Assembly (NCBI RefSeq): GCF_018494085.1
Contig: NZ_JABBFP010000012.1
Location: 1-64,000, forward strand
DNA: 64,000 nucleotides
DNA from: Rosenbergiella collisarenosi
GTDB lineage: Bacteria > Pseudomonadota > Gammaproteobacteria > Enterobacterales > Enterobacteriaceae
Direction of reading: 5' to 3'
Numbering within the stretch: position 1 is the stretch's first letter; every line of letters starts with the position of its first letter. Made by a program: the position numbers and the translations under genes. The notes below the pieces were generated by a model. It made no database searches and was not told the origin of the DNA. It saw nothing but the letters and a program-made list of their open reading frames with translations. Positions 54,107 through 62,083 of this stretch are shown here, piece by piece.

Positions 54107-54277
54107 ATGAGCAACAACAAAAAAAATCAGGCACGCTACGCTAAGCCATCTCGTGCTGATATCGTTCGCTCAGTAGCAACCTCTACGGCTGTTGAAACAG
54201 GGCAGTCTTCCGCAAAGATCGAAGCTTCCCTCGAAGCGACACGCAAAAAATTTGCTCATTTGCGTCTTGCGGTTTAA
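54107..54277 (+). CDS. Small basic protein of unknown function
   Basis: A 56-residue protein starting at the ATG at 54107 (MSNNKKNQARYAKPSRADIV) behind the ribosome site CAGGAGTAATT; the longer frame from 54008 includes the promoter and is rejected. An extended -10 TGGTATACT (54052-54060) predicts a short leader. The protein is basic (Lys/Arg/Asn-rich first 15 residues), then probably helical (SSAKIEASLEATRKKFAHLR). No membrane segment or known motif. I do not recognise it. Confidence 0.75.
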   Translation: MSNNKKNQARYAKPSRADIVRSVATSTAVETGQSSAKIEASLEATRKKFAHLRLAV

Positions 54278-54691
54278 TCCCTTCTTAATGCTTCTCTCAC
54301 CCAGTATTTCATCGGTTTGTAGTCAATCGACAATCTAGCGGTTTATATCCAACCTGAATGGCCACAACACAGTTAATTATCGCGTAAATTCCCCTTATTT
54401 TCTGAAAAGATGGATATATCTCAGTATACTGTGTACTCATTACTTATAATTTTTATTAGTCCTACTCGAATATTAATTAGTACTACATAAGCTTCCATCG
54501 AGAAAAATTACTCGTGGAGAAGGTTTACACAAAGACACCTTTACCTAGTTTAAGTAAAAAACTTCAATTACTACTAAGAATTACTGTGCGTTTATTAGTG
54601 TTTGTAAAATACAACACTTTCTTAATTTGTTATCTATAGAGATGATTGTTGATTCATGAATAGTAGGTTGGTAAGTAAAAAAGGATGTGTT
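54278..54691. other. AT-rich intergenic region
   Basis: 414 bases, clearly AT-rich, between the small unknown gene and the broken HExxH gene. No coding frame, RNA or strong terminator could be supported. Confidence 0.5.
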
Positions 54692-55212
54692 ATGGAAAAG
54701 GAAAATTCCCTGCGCCTTTTAACATTGGGTGAAATAAACCTAGGGTAAACAGTTTTCGGTAGTTCAATCGCATGGAGTAAGGTATGGGTTCATTGTGAGA
54801 GCTATCTTCCTTTTGGTTTACAAGGAAAATTCTTTGGGATGTCACCGAATGGTGAAATATATTTTAGAAAAGAGATTTATCTCAAGGACTTCTCCTCATC
54901 CACAAAATCTAACCAACATTTTTTTATGCATGAAATGACGCATGTTTGGCAACATCAGCATGGGATGTGGGTGAGAACTAGAGGTTTATTTAGCTGGGCA
55001 TCAACATATCGCTACACTATCAACTCTAATAAGAAATTAAGTCAATATAGTATGGAGCAACAAGCGCAGATTATTGCTGATTACTTTATATTAAAAAATA
55101 TGGCGTAAATGCTCTTAAAAGAGAAGTTGGCCACCAGGCCGGTTTTCAGGGGGGCTTAGATAGTAATTCCATTTCGCTTTTTAGAAAAATATCACCAGAA
55201 TTCATTTTATAG
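54692..55212 (+). pseudogene. Broken Vgr-associated HExxH protein (putative T6SS effector)
   Basis: From the ATG at 54692 the frame reads MEKENSLRLLTLGEINLG, hits TAA at 54746-54748, and continues in the same frame as TVFGSSIAWSKVWVHCESYL to GMSPNGEIYF and the zinc-protease-like motif HEMTHVWQHQHG, then MEQQAQIIADYFILKN. There it meets a second lesion: at the A run 55093-55098 the frame slips, the current frame stops at 55106, while the frame starting at 55099 goes on as YGVNALKREVGHQAGFQGGL to a stop at 55210. The intact pattern (LRLLTLGEI, VFGSSI, SYLPFGLQGK, HExxH, YxMEQQAQIIADYF) matches from memory the family named vgr-related protein. The remnant open frame is 54839-55108. Confidence 0.75.
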
Positions 55213-55224
55213 GAGAGTGACAGG

Positions 55225-55632
55225 ATGAAAGCTATAAGCCTAATCATCTCTATTTTATTCTTAACCTCTTGTCATATCAATGATCCCCGACCAGAAATCC
55301 ATCGAGCCAAGGTGAATATAGTCGGCAATACTATCTGCGTCACGCTCCCTGATACTAAAAACGAAAATATATCTCTATTAAGTATAGATGAGATGGGTAA
55401 GAGTAATAGTGAAGTAGAAAAACAATTCACTATTGAAAACGCGCCTCAATTATATGCAGACAAATGCCTACCTAATTTTGGATTTTCCTTTGAGCCCGGT
55501 AGATTATATGTGTTCTCTATTAATACTATACGCATTAAAGACAATCACACTGCAGTAAATGGCAATAATTATGGTGTGACCTTTTCCGTTTGGGTCGATA
55601 AAGGGCAGTTAAACGTTAAAGATATTAATTAA
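55225..55632 (+). CDS. Putative T6SS immunity periplasmic lipoprotein
   Basis: A 135-residue lipoprotein with lipobox LFLTSCHIND (Cys16) and a beta-rich mature part (VNIVGNTICVTLPDT, ADKCLPNFGFSFEPGRLYVF). It resembles the small lipoproteins annotated as putative T6SS immunity periplasmic lipoproteins, which protect against an effector encoded just upstream. The ribosome site AGGAGAG is good and the frame is intact, although the upstream partner is broken. Assigned from memory of the family pattern plus context. Confidence 0.68.
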   Translation: MKAISLIISILFLTSCHINDPRPEIHRAKVNIVGNTICVTLPDTKNENISLLSIDEMGKSNSEVEKQFTIENAPQLYADKCLPNFGFSFEPGRLYVFSINTIRIKDNHTAVNGNNYGVTFSVWVDKGQLNVKDIN

Positions 55633-55671
55633 CGATATCCCCGCACTGGCATGCAAGACATATCTTGCTGC

Positions 55672-55704
55672 TAAAAAGTGACTCGCGTCGTTTAGCGAGT
55701 CACT
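55672..55704 (-). terminator. Intrinsic terminator of the YczE-family gene
   Basis: Perfect 10-bp stem AGTGACTCGC / GCGAGTCACT with an 8-base loop. On the minus strand it is followed by TTTTT (the A run at 55673-55677), so it terminates transcripts of the membrane-protein gene at 55760-56413; read on the plus strand it may also close the lipoprotein transcript. Confidence 0.8.
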
Positions 55705-55759
55705 CCTCGTCGTCATCGTGTTGGAGGCTATCAATCCTGCGAAGAACGCGTAGACAAGA

Positions 55760-56413
55760 TTAGGTCTCCTCCTTTACCTCAGTAATAATTTTTGGAGCCA
55801 ATTTAGCCGGCTGCGGCGAGAGTAGATGGCTGTCTTTTTGGAACCAAGGGAGGAAAAACTGAATCATAGGACCGATAGCCAACGCATAGACGATAGTGCC
55901 TATACCGAAATTCCCACCGAGAGACCAACCAATTAATAAGACAGTGACTTCAATTGAGGTGCGGATCAATCGTAACGACCAGCCTGTGCGGCGGTGCAGG
56001 CCAGTCATCAGGCCGTCTCGTGGGCCGGGACCAAATCCGGCACAAATATACATTACGGTAGCAATCGCATTGAGAATAACGGCGAAAATCAACACTAGCC
56101 AACAGGTTATGAGTGACGTGAGTGGCGGCATGAGGGCCAGGGTTGCGTCAGCCGCTAATCCCAGCACCAGCACATTGCTCAGTGTCCCGAGCCCGGGACG
56201 CTGGCGCAGCGGGATCCACAGTAGCAATACCAGAGCGCCAGTGATAATGATCACGTGACCCACCGAAAGTGAGAAGGTCTGTGCAATACCCAGATGAAAA
56301 ACATCCCATGGGTCAGCCCCTAATCCCGTTTGGATGTACAGACCGCAGGAAACACCGTACAGCACTAAACCAACATAAAGTTGCGACAATCTCTTAAGCA
56401 TCGTAGTTCTCAT
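55760..56413 (-). CDS. YczE/YitT-family membrane protein
   Basis: A 217-residue protein with about six predicted helices, starting YVGLVLYGVSCGLYIQTGLG-ADPWDVFHLG and with GFGPGPRDGLMTGLHRRTGW in the middle, both hallmark segments of the YczE family. A second possible start is the ATG at 56401. Function is unknown; family members are commonly encoded next to MocR-type regulators, as here (divergent, 75-base gap). Confidence 0.85.
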   Translation of the reverse strand: MRTTMLKRLSQLYVGLVLYGVSCGLYIQTGLGADPWDVFHLGIAQTFSLSVGHVIIITGALVLLLWIPLRQRPGLGTLSNVLVLGLAADATLALMPPLTSLITCWLVLIFAVILNAIATVMYICAGFGPGPRDGLMTGLHRRTGWSLRLIRTSIEVTVLLIGWSLGGNFGIGTIVYALAIGPMIQFFLPWFQKDSHLLSPQPAKLAPKIITEVKEET

Positions 56414-56494
56414 TATTTTTATATTGACAGTGGACTGATTGTTATTTGAAATGGATTACAAATTAATAGCCAGTTAAGTAAAAGTGGATTGGAT

Positions 56495-57922
56495 ATGACC
56501 TCAAGACGATTTGGCCAACAGTCACTGATTCAGTTACTCGGCCATTGGCAGCAAACGCCCTCCCGAATCCCTTTATGGCAGCAGCTTGCGGCCGCATTAC
56601 GTCTGCTGATTCTTGACGGCCGGCTCGTACAGGGAGCTCGGCTACCCGGTGAGCGAGAATTAGCGTCAGGCCTTAACATAAGCCGTACCACTGTCAGCAG
56701 TGCGCTGGCGCAACTACGTGAACAGGGCTTTTTACAAAGTCGGCAAGGAAGTGGTAGCCAAGTGGTCATCCCGGCGAGTAGTACGTCTGCTCACCGAGCG
56801 ATGTCGTCCACGACTCAACTAGATTTATCAACCGCCTCGTTGACGGCAGGGGCTGAAATTCATCAAGCTTACACGCATGCGATGGAATTATTACCTAGCC
56901 AACTGCAGACCTCCGGCTATAACCAGAAAGGCGTGTTACCCTTGCGAGAATCCATCGCGCAGCGTTATTGCTTAAGAGGGCTGCCGACCACGCCGGATCA
57001 GGTGATGGTGGTTAATGGTGCGGTCAGCGGGCTTGCTCTAATTTTGCGATTACTCGCAGGTCCGGGGGATCGGGTTCTCGTCGATCATCCGACTTATCCT
57101 TCGGCGCTGAGTGCTATTCGCGGCGCATCCTGTCAGGCAGTTGGCGTTCCCTTATTGTCAGGACGCTGGGATATTACAGGGCTAAAAGCGACCATTGCCC
57201 AAACTTCTCCTCGACTGGCCTACCTTATTGCCGATTACAACAATCCCACCGGTTACTGTATGGATGAAGCCAGTCGGGCTGAAATTGCCGCAATCGCCGC
57301 CCAGTCACGCACACCGCTGGTGATCGATGAAACACTGGCAGAACTTTGGTATCACGAGCCTCCGCCCCTGCCTGTTGCCGCTTTTTCCAACAGTGCTCAG
57401 GTAATCAGCCTTGGTTCGGCGTCGAAGAGTTTTTGGGGTGGGTTGCGGATCGGTTGGATTCGGGCATCGCCTTCACTGATCACCTCGCTGATACAAATTA
57501 GGGACTCGCTAGATTTAGGCTCGCCACTGCTGAGCCAGCTGGCGGTCGGATGGTTATTGGACAATAGCGATAACTTTTTAGCGCAGCGTCGTCACATGTT
57601 GAAACAGCAACGTGATGATTGTCAGCGTTTAATGCAGGAGTATTTTCCCGAATGGAAAACCTCTACTCCTGCCGGAGGTCTCTCTTTTTGGGTCGAGTTG
57701 CCGGGTATGCAGGCAACCCAGTTTTCGTCCAGGGCGAGTGATAGCGGAATATTATTGGGCACCGGTACACGATTCGGCCTGTCTGGGGCTTTTGACCGTT
57801 ATCTTCGTATGCCTTTCACTTCAGATGAGCAAACCCTGCGTCGCGCCTTTCAGCAACTACAGCCGTTATGGTCGACCTTGCCGGAAAACACGGCTGCGGC
57901 TAATCACCGTAAAATATTTTAA
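56495..57922 (+). CDS. MocR-type PLP-binding transcriptional regulator
   Basis: A 475-residue GntR/MocR protein. Winged helix near the N-terminus (LVQGARLPGERELASGLNIS, then RTTVSSALAQLREQGFL), then a class I aminotransferase domain with VVNGAVSGLALILRLLAGPG, ADYNNPTGYCMD and the PLP lysine intact in SLGSASKSFWGGLRIGW. The ATG at 56495 is chosen over an in-frame TTG at 56489. Likely controls the divergent YczE-family gene, a pairing seen in many bacteria; effector unknown. Confidence 0.88.
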   Translation: MTSRRFGQQSLIQLLGHWQQTPSRIPLWQQLAAALRLLILDGRLVQGARLPGERELASGLNISRTTVSSALAQLREQGFLQSRQGSGSQVVIPASSTSAHRAMSSTTQLDLSTASLTAGAEIHQAYTHAMELLPSQLQTSGYNQKGVLPLRESIAQRYCLRGLPTTPDQVMVVNGAVSGLALILRLLAGPGDRVLVDHPTYPSALSAIRGASCQAVGVPLLSGRWDITGLKATIAQTSPRLAYLIADYNNPTGYCMDEASRAEIAAIAAQSRTPLVIDETLAELWYHEPPPLPVAAFSNSAQVISLGSASKSFWGGLRIGWIRASPSLITSLIQIRDSLDLGSPLLSQLAVGWLLDNSDNFLAQRRHMLKQQRDDCQRLMQEYFPEWKTSTPAGGLSFWVELPGMQATQFSSRASDSGILLGTGTRFGLSGAFDRYLRMPFTSDEQTLRRAFQQLQPLWSTLPENTAAANHRKIF

Positions 57923-58034
57923 GACAATGAGGGGTGACTCGGTTTCGTAACCGATTAATCTTCTTAGTGTGTATGGCGTACCTCTTAAAAAAAAAACTTA
58001 TGCTGTGGTTATTGTGGGATGATAACGTAGTTGT

Positions 58035-58088
58035 AAAATAGACAAAATAGACAAAATAGACAAAATAGACAAAATAGACAAAATAGAT
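58035..58088. repeat. 9-bp tandem repeat
   Basis: Five perfect copies of AAAATAGAC in a row, followed by a sixth copy with one change (AAAATAGAT), in the gap after the MocR gene. Related fragments (AAATAGAT, AAAATA) continue to about 58115. No coding frame uses it. Likely a slippage-prone locus that varies among strains. The remaining gap up to 58291 has only the terminator below. Confidence 0.95.
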
Positions 58089-58115
58089 CTGAAATAGATA
58101 AAATATTTGTAAAAT

Positions 58116-58158
58116 AAAAAAGCTCAGTTTTGCTGCTTGACAGAATACTGGGCTTTTT
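58116..58158. terminator. Bidirectional terminator-like stem
   Basis: AAAAAGCTCAG and CTGGGCTTTTT are near-perfect inverted copies (one G-U pair) around a 21-base loop, with A and T runs outside. Located between the MocR gene and the convergent cassette, it may end transcripts from both directions. Confidence 0.7.
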
Positions 58159-58291
58159 TATGAGTAGAAATCAGCCGTCAGTCACTTGGGTATATAACGA
58201 CTCATAGCGTCAGAATTCAACTAAGCGATCCTAGGGGGATGAGGAGATAACACTTAGGATTAAAATCCTTCATTCATGTTGGTAGTAGACA

Positions 58292-59017
58292 TTAAAATGT
58301 GGGGCAGAAATTAAACCATCTTTGTAAGAATTTTTTTCCTTTCGTTGTTATTGATATTTCCCTATGACCCACTGTTTTTATTACTAATTTTTGCTCCAAG
58401 CAGTAGCTCAGTAGATTAGCGCCAGCTTCACCACCCAAGTGAAAATGTCTTTCACTCCAATCCAAACATGGACAGGCTCTCTTACGCTTAGAATTAGAAT
58501 TGATTTTTATACCCAATTTTTCAAACTGTTTTAAACCATGCTCGCTTAAAGATGTTTGATCATCAGACAGCCATTGTTGTTCAAACATCGATTGATAAAT
58601 TTTAACTGCAACTTCTCCTGCTAGATGATCATAGCAGGTTCTTGCATGCCTCAAATGAGATGGAGTTTTCGTCTTGAGAATAGGTACTGGAGTAATAGAT
58701 ATTGTCATCATTTTCTCCAATAGTTCAGCAATTTCGCATCGAGTAATACTGTAGTATCTATGACGGCCTTGTTGAAGACAGCTTATCAACCCTGATTTAA
58801 CCAGTTTATCTAGGTGTGAACTTGTTGTGGACGGAGATACTCCAGATATTGTACCCAGCTCTGTTGCTGTCCATGCTTGTCCATTCATTAGCGAGCATAG
58901 AATTTTCACTCTTGCAGGCTCAGCTATTGCTCCAGCAATAGCTGATATCTGATTTTCAATGTGAATTACCGAATCTTCTTCTATCACGTGTGGACTTTCC
59001 TCAGTCAAACTGCCCAA
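58292..59017 (-). CDS. ArsR-type helix-turn-helix regulator
   Basis: A 241-residue protein with an ArsR winged helix at residues 25-100: AGAIAEPARVKILCSLMNG, WTATELGTISGVSPSTTSSH (recognition helix), LDKLVKSGLISCLQQGRHRYY. The C-terminal half has CPCLDWSERHFHLGGEAGA, a Cys/His-rich stretch that could bind metal, and a second small domain. It overlaps the ACT gene by 13 bases, so it is the last gene of a three-gene unit. Low G+C relative to the core. Ligand unknown. Confidence 0.82.
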   Translation of the reverse strand: MGSLTEESPHVIEEDSVIHIENQISAIAGAIAEPARVKILCSLMNGQAWTATELGTISGVSPSTTSSHLDKLVKSGLISCLQQGRHRYYSITRCEIAELLEKMMTISITPVPILKTKTPSHLRHARTCYDHLAGEVAVKIYQSMFEQQWLSDDQTSLSEHGLKQFEKLGIKINSNSKRKRACPCLDWSERHFHLGGEAGANLLSYCLEQKLVIKTVGHREISITTKGKKFLQRWFNFCPTF

Positions 59018-59391
59018 TCGGTAGTTACTTCGCTGGCAAGTTTATCATTGTCCGTTACTAGAATGAGTCTATTATTATGGTCACTGTATTGAACTAATAT
59101 ATTTATGCCTACTAAGGCAATGGCATTTGTTATGCTCCCTAGTTCACCTGGCTTTTCTTGCTTCAGCTTTCTAATTACTGGCTGAGATATACTTAAGACT
59201 TTGAAGCCTTTCTTTATGAGTATTTCTTGTGCAGCCTTTCCATTTTCGACAAGAAAATTAGCATGACTTGATATGCTATCGGTAGAAAACACACCTCCAC
59301 CTTCCAACCCAATCCCATTTTCACCTAAAATTTTCCCGAATTCTGCGAGAGAGCCCGGCCGATTTTTCAAAATAACATGGATGTTGTACAT
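59005..59391 (-). CDS. ACT-domain amino-acid-binding protein
   Basis: A 128-residue protein made of two ACT-like beta-alpha-beta-beta-alpha-beta modules: YNIHVILKNRPGSLAEFGKIL and KQEKPGELGSITNAIALVGI with VQYSDHNNRLILVTD. Stand-alone ACT proteins usually sense amino acids. The start is taken as the ATG at 59391 because AAGGAG lies 10 bases upstream; it begins one base after the monooxygenase-like stop. The frame is open further upstream, but that part overlaps the preceding gene. Confidence 0.8.
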   Translation of the reverse strand: MYNIHVILKNRPGSLAEFGKILGENGIGLEGGGVFSTDSISSHANFLVENGKAAQEILIKKGFKVLSISQPVIRKLKQEKPGELGSITNAIALVGINILVQYSDHNNRLILVTDNDKLASEVTTDWAV

Positions 59392-59392
59392 A

Positions 59393-59707
59393 TCATTCAT
59401 TCTCCTTTTTCGATGAATAATCGCGTACAACTTTTGCAACTCTAATACGGTAGTAAGAAAAAATATCCTCTTTACCTTCTTTTTGAGCCGAGGCATGGGC
59501 CATATTTTGCTTCCATACGGCGATAGATTTTTCGTCTTCCCACCATGATAGGGAGAGTATTTTCCCTTGCGTACGAAGACTTTGGAATCGTTCTATATCA
59601 ATGAACCCGGGTATTGTATTAAGCAGAGGTTTAAGTTCTGAAGCTAACTCAAAGTATCGAGTCTCAGCCTCTGGTTGCGTATCTGCTTCGAAAAGTACAG
59701 CGATCAT
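59393..59707 (-). CDS. Antibiotic biosynthesis monooxygenase-fold (ABM) protein
   Basis: A 104-residue ferredoxin-like ABM-domain protein (MIAVLFEADTQPEAETRYFE, IPGFIDIERFQSLRTQGKIL, SWWEDEKSIAVWKQNMAHASAQ shown in part). The pattern matches small YqjZ-type ABM proteins; some members are quinol or heme oxygenases, many have no known substrate. Excellent ribosome site AAGGAGCTAAAC. First gene of the cassette with the ACT and ArsR genes. Confidence 0.82.
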   Translation of the reverse strand: MIAVLFEADTQPEAETRYFELASELKPLLNTIPGFIDIERFQSLRTQGKILSLSWWEDEKSIAVWKQNMAHASAQKEGKEDIFSYYRIRVAKVVRDYSSKKENE

Positions 59708-59764
59708 GTTTAGCTCCTTAACGTTTTTTATATAGTAGAGGGAGCATTATTGTGATGTTTCGTT

Positions 59765-59782
59765 ATCCATCGAACTATGGAT
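59765..59782. promoter_or_regulatory. Palindrome at the cassette promoter
   Basis: ATCCAT-CGAACT-ATGGAT: 6-bp arms, 6-base spacer, about 58 bases before the ABM start. On the minus strand it overlaps a weak -35 (TTCGAT) that sits 17 bases from AATAAT, a good -10. This is the size and place of an ArsR-family operator, so autoregulation by the third gene is likely. Inferred. Confidence 0.55.
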
Positions 59783-60442
59783 TACTATTGATATCATAAT
59801 TAATTGAAACGGCCTCAATTTAACATGATAGTGTTTTTACGTACCGCCGCCATACTGCTTAGCGCCAAAATCCCCTCAACTGCCCAAAATTTTCCCTTTA
59901 CACATCTTAAATGAGGGATCATACGTAAATTATTCGTTCTATTTTAATAGAATATTATTTGAATCATAGATAGAAAATATATTTTTTAACTTTTTTCTAT
60001 CTTGGAAAAAAACAATCCTCAAGCTTGGTATATTAATTTTATATCTATTTTGTCATCCCTCAGTTATCAAAGATAAAGAGGGGGAGTTAAATCAGGCTGT
60101 TGGCGAATATTCTCCCTTTATCTACCCGCCTTGTCTCCTCTCATGGCACTGTAAACAAACTGAAACTCACTGCCTTTACCTAGGATTCGGTGGCCATATC
60201 AAACTGTTAACGGCGCTAATTTTAGCAGTAAGAGTAATCAACAAGCTAAGCCAGTCTATAGCCTGTCCTCTGCGCATCAATGCTGAGGATTAGAGAAAAA
60301 TATCACCAAACCTTAGAAAAGGATGGCTACGCTTAGCTAAGTTTTTTTTTGATAAAGCTAAGCGAGTTTTGTTATTTAAACTCTGAAAATCGTCCCCTTA
60401 TGATGGCCTTATTAGAAAGTAATAATCATTAAGAGGCTGTGC
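59783..60442. other. Gap between the cassette and the ABC transporter operon
   Basis: About 660 bases. It holds AT-rich inverted repeats: TTCTATT / AATAGAA (59937-59952) and AGATAGAAAA / TTTTCTATCT (59968-60002). The plus-strand frame through 60072-60293 is open for about 74 codons to a TAG but has no ATG start or ribosome site; it may be a remnant. A stem CGCTTAGC / GCTAAGCG (60330-60364) encloses ten T. No gene is supported. Confidence 0.5.
60415..60433 (+). promoter_or_regulatory. Fur-box-like sequence before the ABC transporter
   Basis: GAAAGTAATAATCATTAAG matches 14 of 19 positions of the classical Fur box GATAATGATAATCATTATC. It ends 9 bases before the start of the binding-protein gene, overlapping the ribosome site region, where a repressor would block expression. 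One match by eye; not proof. Confidence 0.4.
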
Positions 60443-62071
60443 ATGAAAGGGGTGGGAATAAATCGTTTTACACATTATCTATGGCTGGCAGGCGTGTTGG
60501 CCTCTTCGTCGGCGTGGTCTGCGCAGCCGGTTCAAGGTGGCACGCTGATCTATCTCGAACAGCAGGCCCATACCACCCTCTACCCCCCAGCGGGGGGCTT
60601 CTATCCCAATGGCGGGATACTCAACCAGATCACCGATAAGCTCACCTGGCAAAACCCGAAAACGCTCGCGATAGAGCCGTGGATAGCCCAAAGTTGGCAT
60701 AGTAATCCGCAGAAAACGGAGTGGACATTCACGCTACGCCCAGGGGTGACTTTCTCGGATGGAACGCCGTTGGATGCTGCAGCGGTGGCCAAAAACTTCG
60801 ATACCTACGGCTTAGGGAATAAAGCCAAACACCTACCCGTTTCCGAGGTGATTAATAACTACGACCATAGTGAGGTCATCGATCCCCTTACCGTTAAGTT
60901 CTATTTTAAACAGCCCTCACCGGGTTTCTTACAGGGTACCTCCACCATTGGATCTGGCCTCGTTGCCTTGTCGACGCTAAATAAAGATTTCGAACAGCTC
61001 GGTGATGCGCGCAATATTATTGGTTCAGGACCTTTTGTGGTGTCGGCAGAAACCCTCGGCCACGAAGTCGATCTCACGGCACGCAAAGCCTATAACTGGG
61101 CGCCAGCAGGCGCGCAACACCAGGGCCCCGCCTACTTACAGGGAATTAAGGTCATCGTTACGCCGGAAGACGGTGTGCGTATCGGCGCATTACTCGCCGG
61201 GCAAGCAGACTTTGTTCGTCAAATTCAGGCCTACGATGAGAAGCGAGTCGAAGCGCAACATTTTGCTATCTATGCAGAGGCGACCCGTGGCGTAAACGAT
61301 AGCTTGAGTTTCCGTCCAGATAATCCACTGGTCAGTGATATTCGGGTACGTAAGGCTCTCTCATTAGCCACTAATCGCCAGCAGATTGTCGATACCTTAT
61401 TTTCACCGCGCTATCCAGTCGCTACCTCCGTCTTGGCGGCCACCGCTGCGGGCTACGTACCGCTGCAAGATCTTTTGCACTACGATCCTCAACAGGCCGC
61501 AAAATTACTGGATGAGGCGGGTTGGCGACTAAACAGTCAGGGGATACGTGAAAAACAAGGTGTTCCCTTATCGCTGAGCGTCTATATCTCGCCGCCACAG
61601 CCTCAAAACAAAGAAGTCCTGCAATTAATCGTTCGTCAGTGGAAGGCGATTGGTGTCACCTTGAATGTCCGCCCGGCTGATTCCGGCACCGCAGCCCTCA
61701 ATAAACTCGACCCGATTAAAGCCCCATTGATGGTTTCAGAGGTAGGCAGAGCCGATCCGGATGTGGTGAAGAGCATGTTCTCGCCAGACAATCGCGATGC
61801 GTTGCTACAAAAAGGCGGCCTGAGCGATAAGGTGAAAACTTTCCGCGACGACAAACTCAATGCGTTATTAGCACAAATTTCGTCAGAAACAGACCCCGCG
61901 ACGCGGCTGAAGCTTACCGGTGAGGCTCAACGTTACCTACTTCAGCAGGCCTATGTGATCCCAATTTTTGAAGAGCCACAGGTCTATGCCGGAGCGCCAT
62001 GGCTGAAAGGCGCGAGTTTCGAAGCGGTGGGGCGGCCATCTTTCTACGATACTTGGCTTGCTAAGCACTAA
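60443..62071 (+). CDS. Peptide/nickel-type ABC transporter substrate-binding protein
   Basis: A 542-residue family 5 solute-binding protein (DppA/OppA/NikA group). Signal peptide cleaved near AWSAQP. The mature protein starts PVQGGTLIYLEQQAHTTLYP and contains the domain features TDKLTWQNPKTLAIEPWIAQ, WTFTLRPGVTFSDGTPLDAA and RKALSLATNRQQIVDTLFS. Ligand cannot be told from sequence; dipeptides, opines, nickel chelates or siderophore-like compounds are all carried by this family. First gene of an operon with two permeases and an ATPase. Confidence 0.9.
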   Translation: MKGVGINRFTHYLWLAGVLASSSAWSAQPVQGGTLIYLEQQAHTTLYPPAGGFYPNGGILNQITDKLTWQNPKTLAIEPWIAQSWHSNPQKTEWTFTLRPGVTFSDGTPLDAAAVAKNFDTYGLGNKAKHLPVSEVINNYDHSEVIDPLTVKFYFKQPSPGFLQGTSTIGSGLVALSTLNKDFEQLGDARNIIGSGPFVVSAETLGHEVDLTARKAYNWAPAGAQHQGPAYLQGIKVIVTPEDGVRIGALLAGQADFVRQIQAYDEKRVEAQHFAIYAEATRGVNDSLSFRPDNPLVSDIRVRKALSLATNRQQIVDTLFSPRYPVATSVLAATAAGYVPLQDLLHYDPQQAAKLLDEAGWRLNSQGIREKQGVPLSLSVYISPPQPQNKEVLQLIVRQWKAIGVTLNVRPADSGTAALNKLDPIKAPLMVSEVGRADPDVVKSMFSPDNRDALLQKGGLSDKVKTFRDDKLNALLAQISSETDPATRLKLTGEAQRYLLQQAYVIPIFEEPQVYAGAPWLKGASFEAVGRPSFYDTWLAKH

Positions 62072-62083
62072 GAGGGTAAAGGA

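Noticed and set aside
54839..55108. Independent 89-residue gene starting at 54839
   Set aside because: Family-like sequence continues upstream in the same frame past the TAA and downstream in another frame, so this is a fragment of a pseudogene; its ATG lacks a ribosome site.
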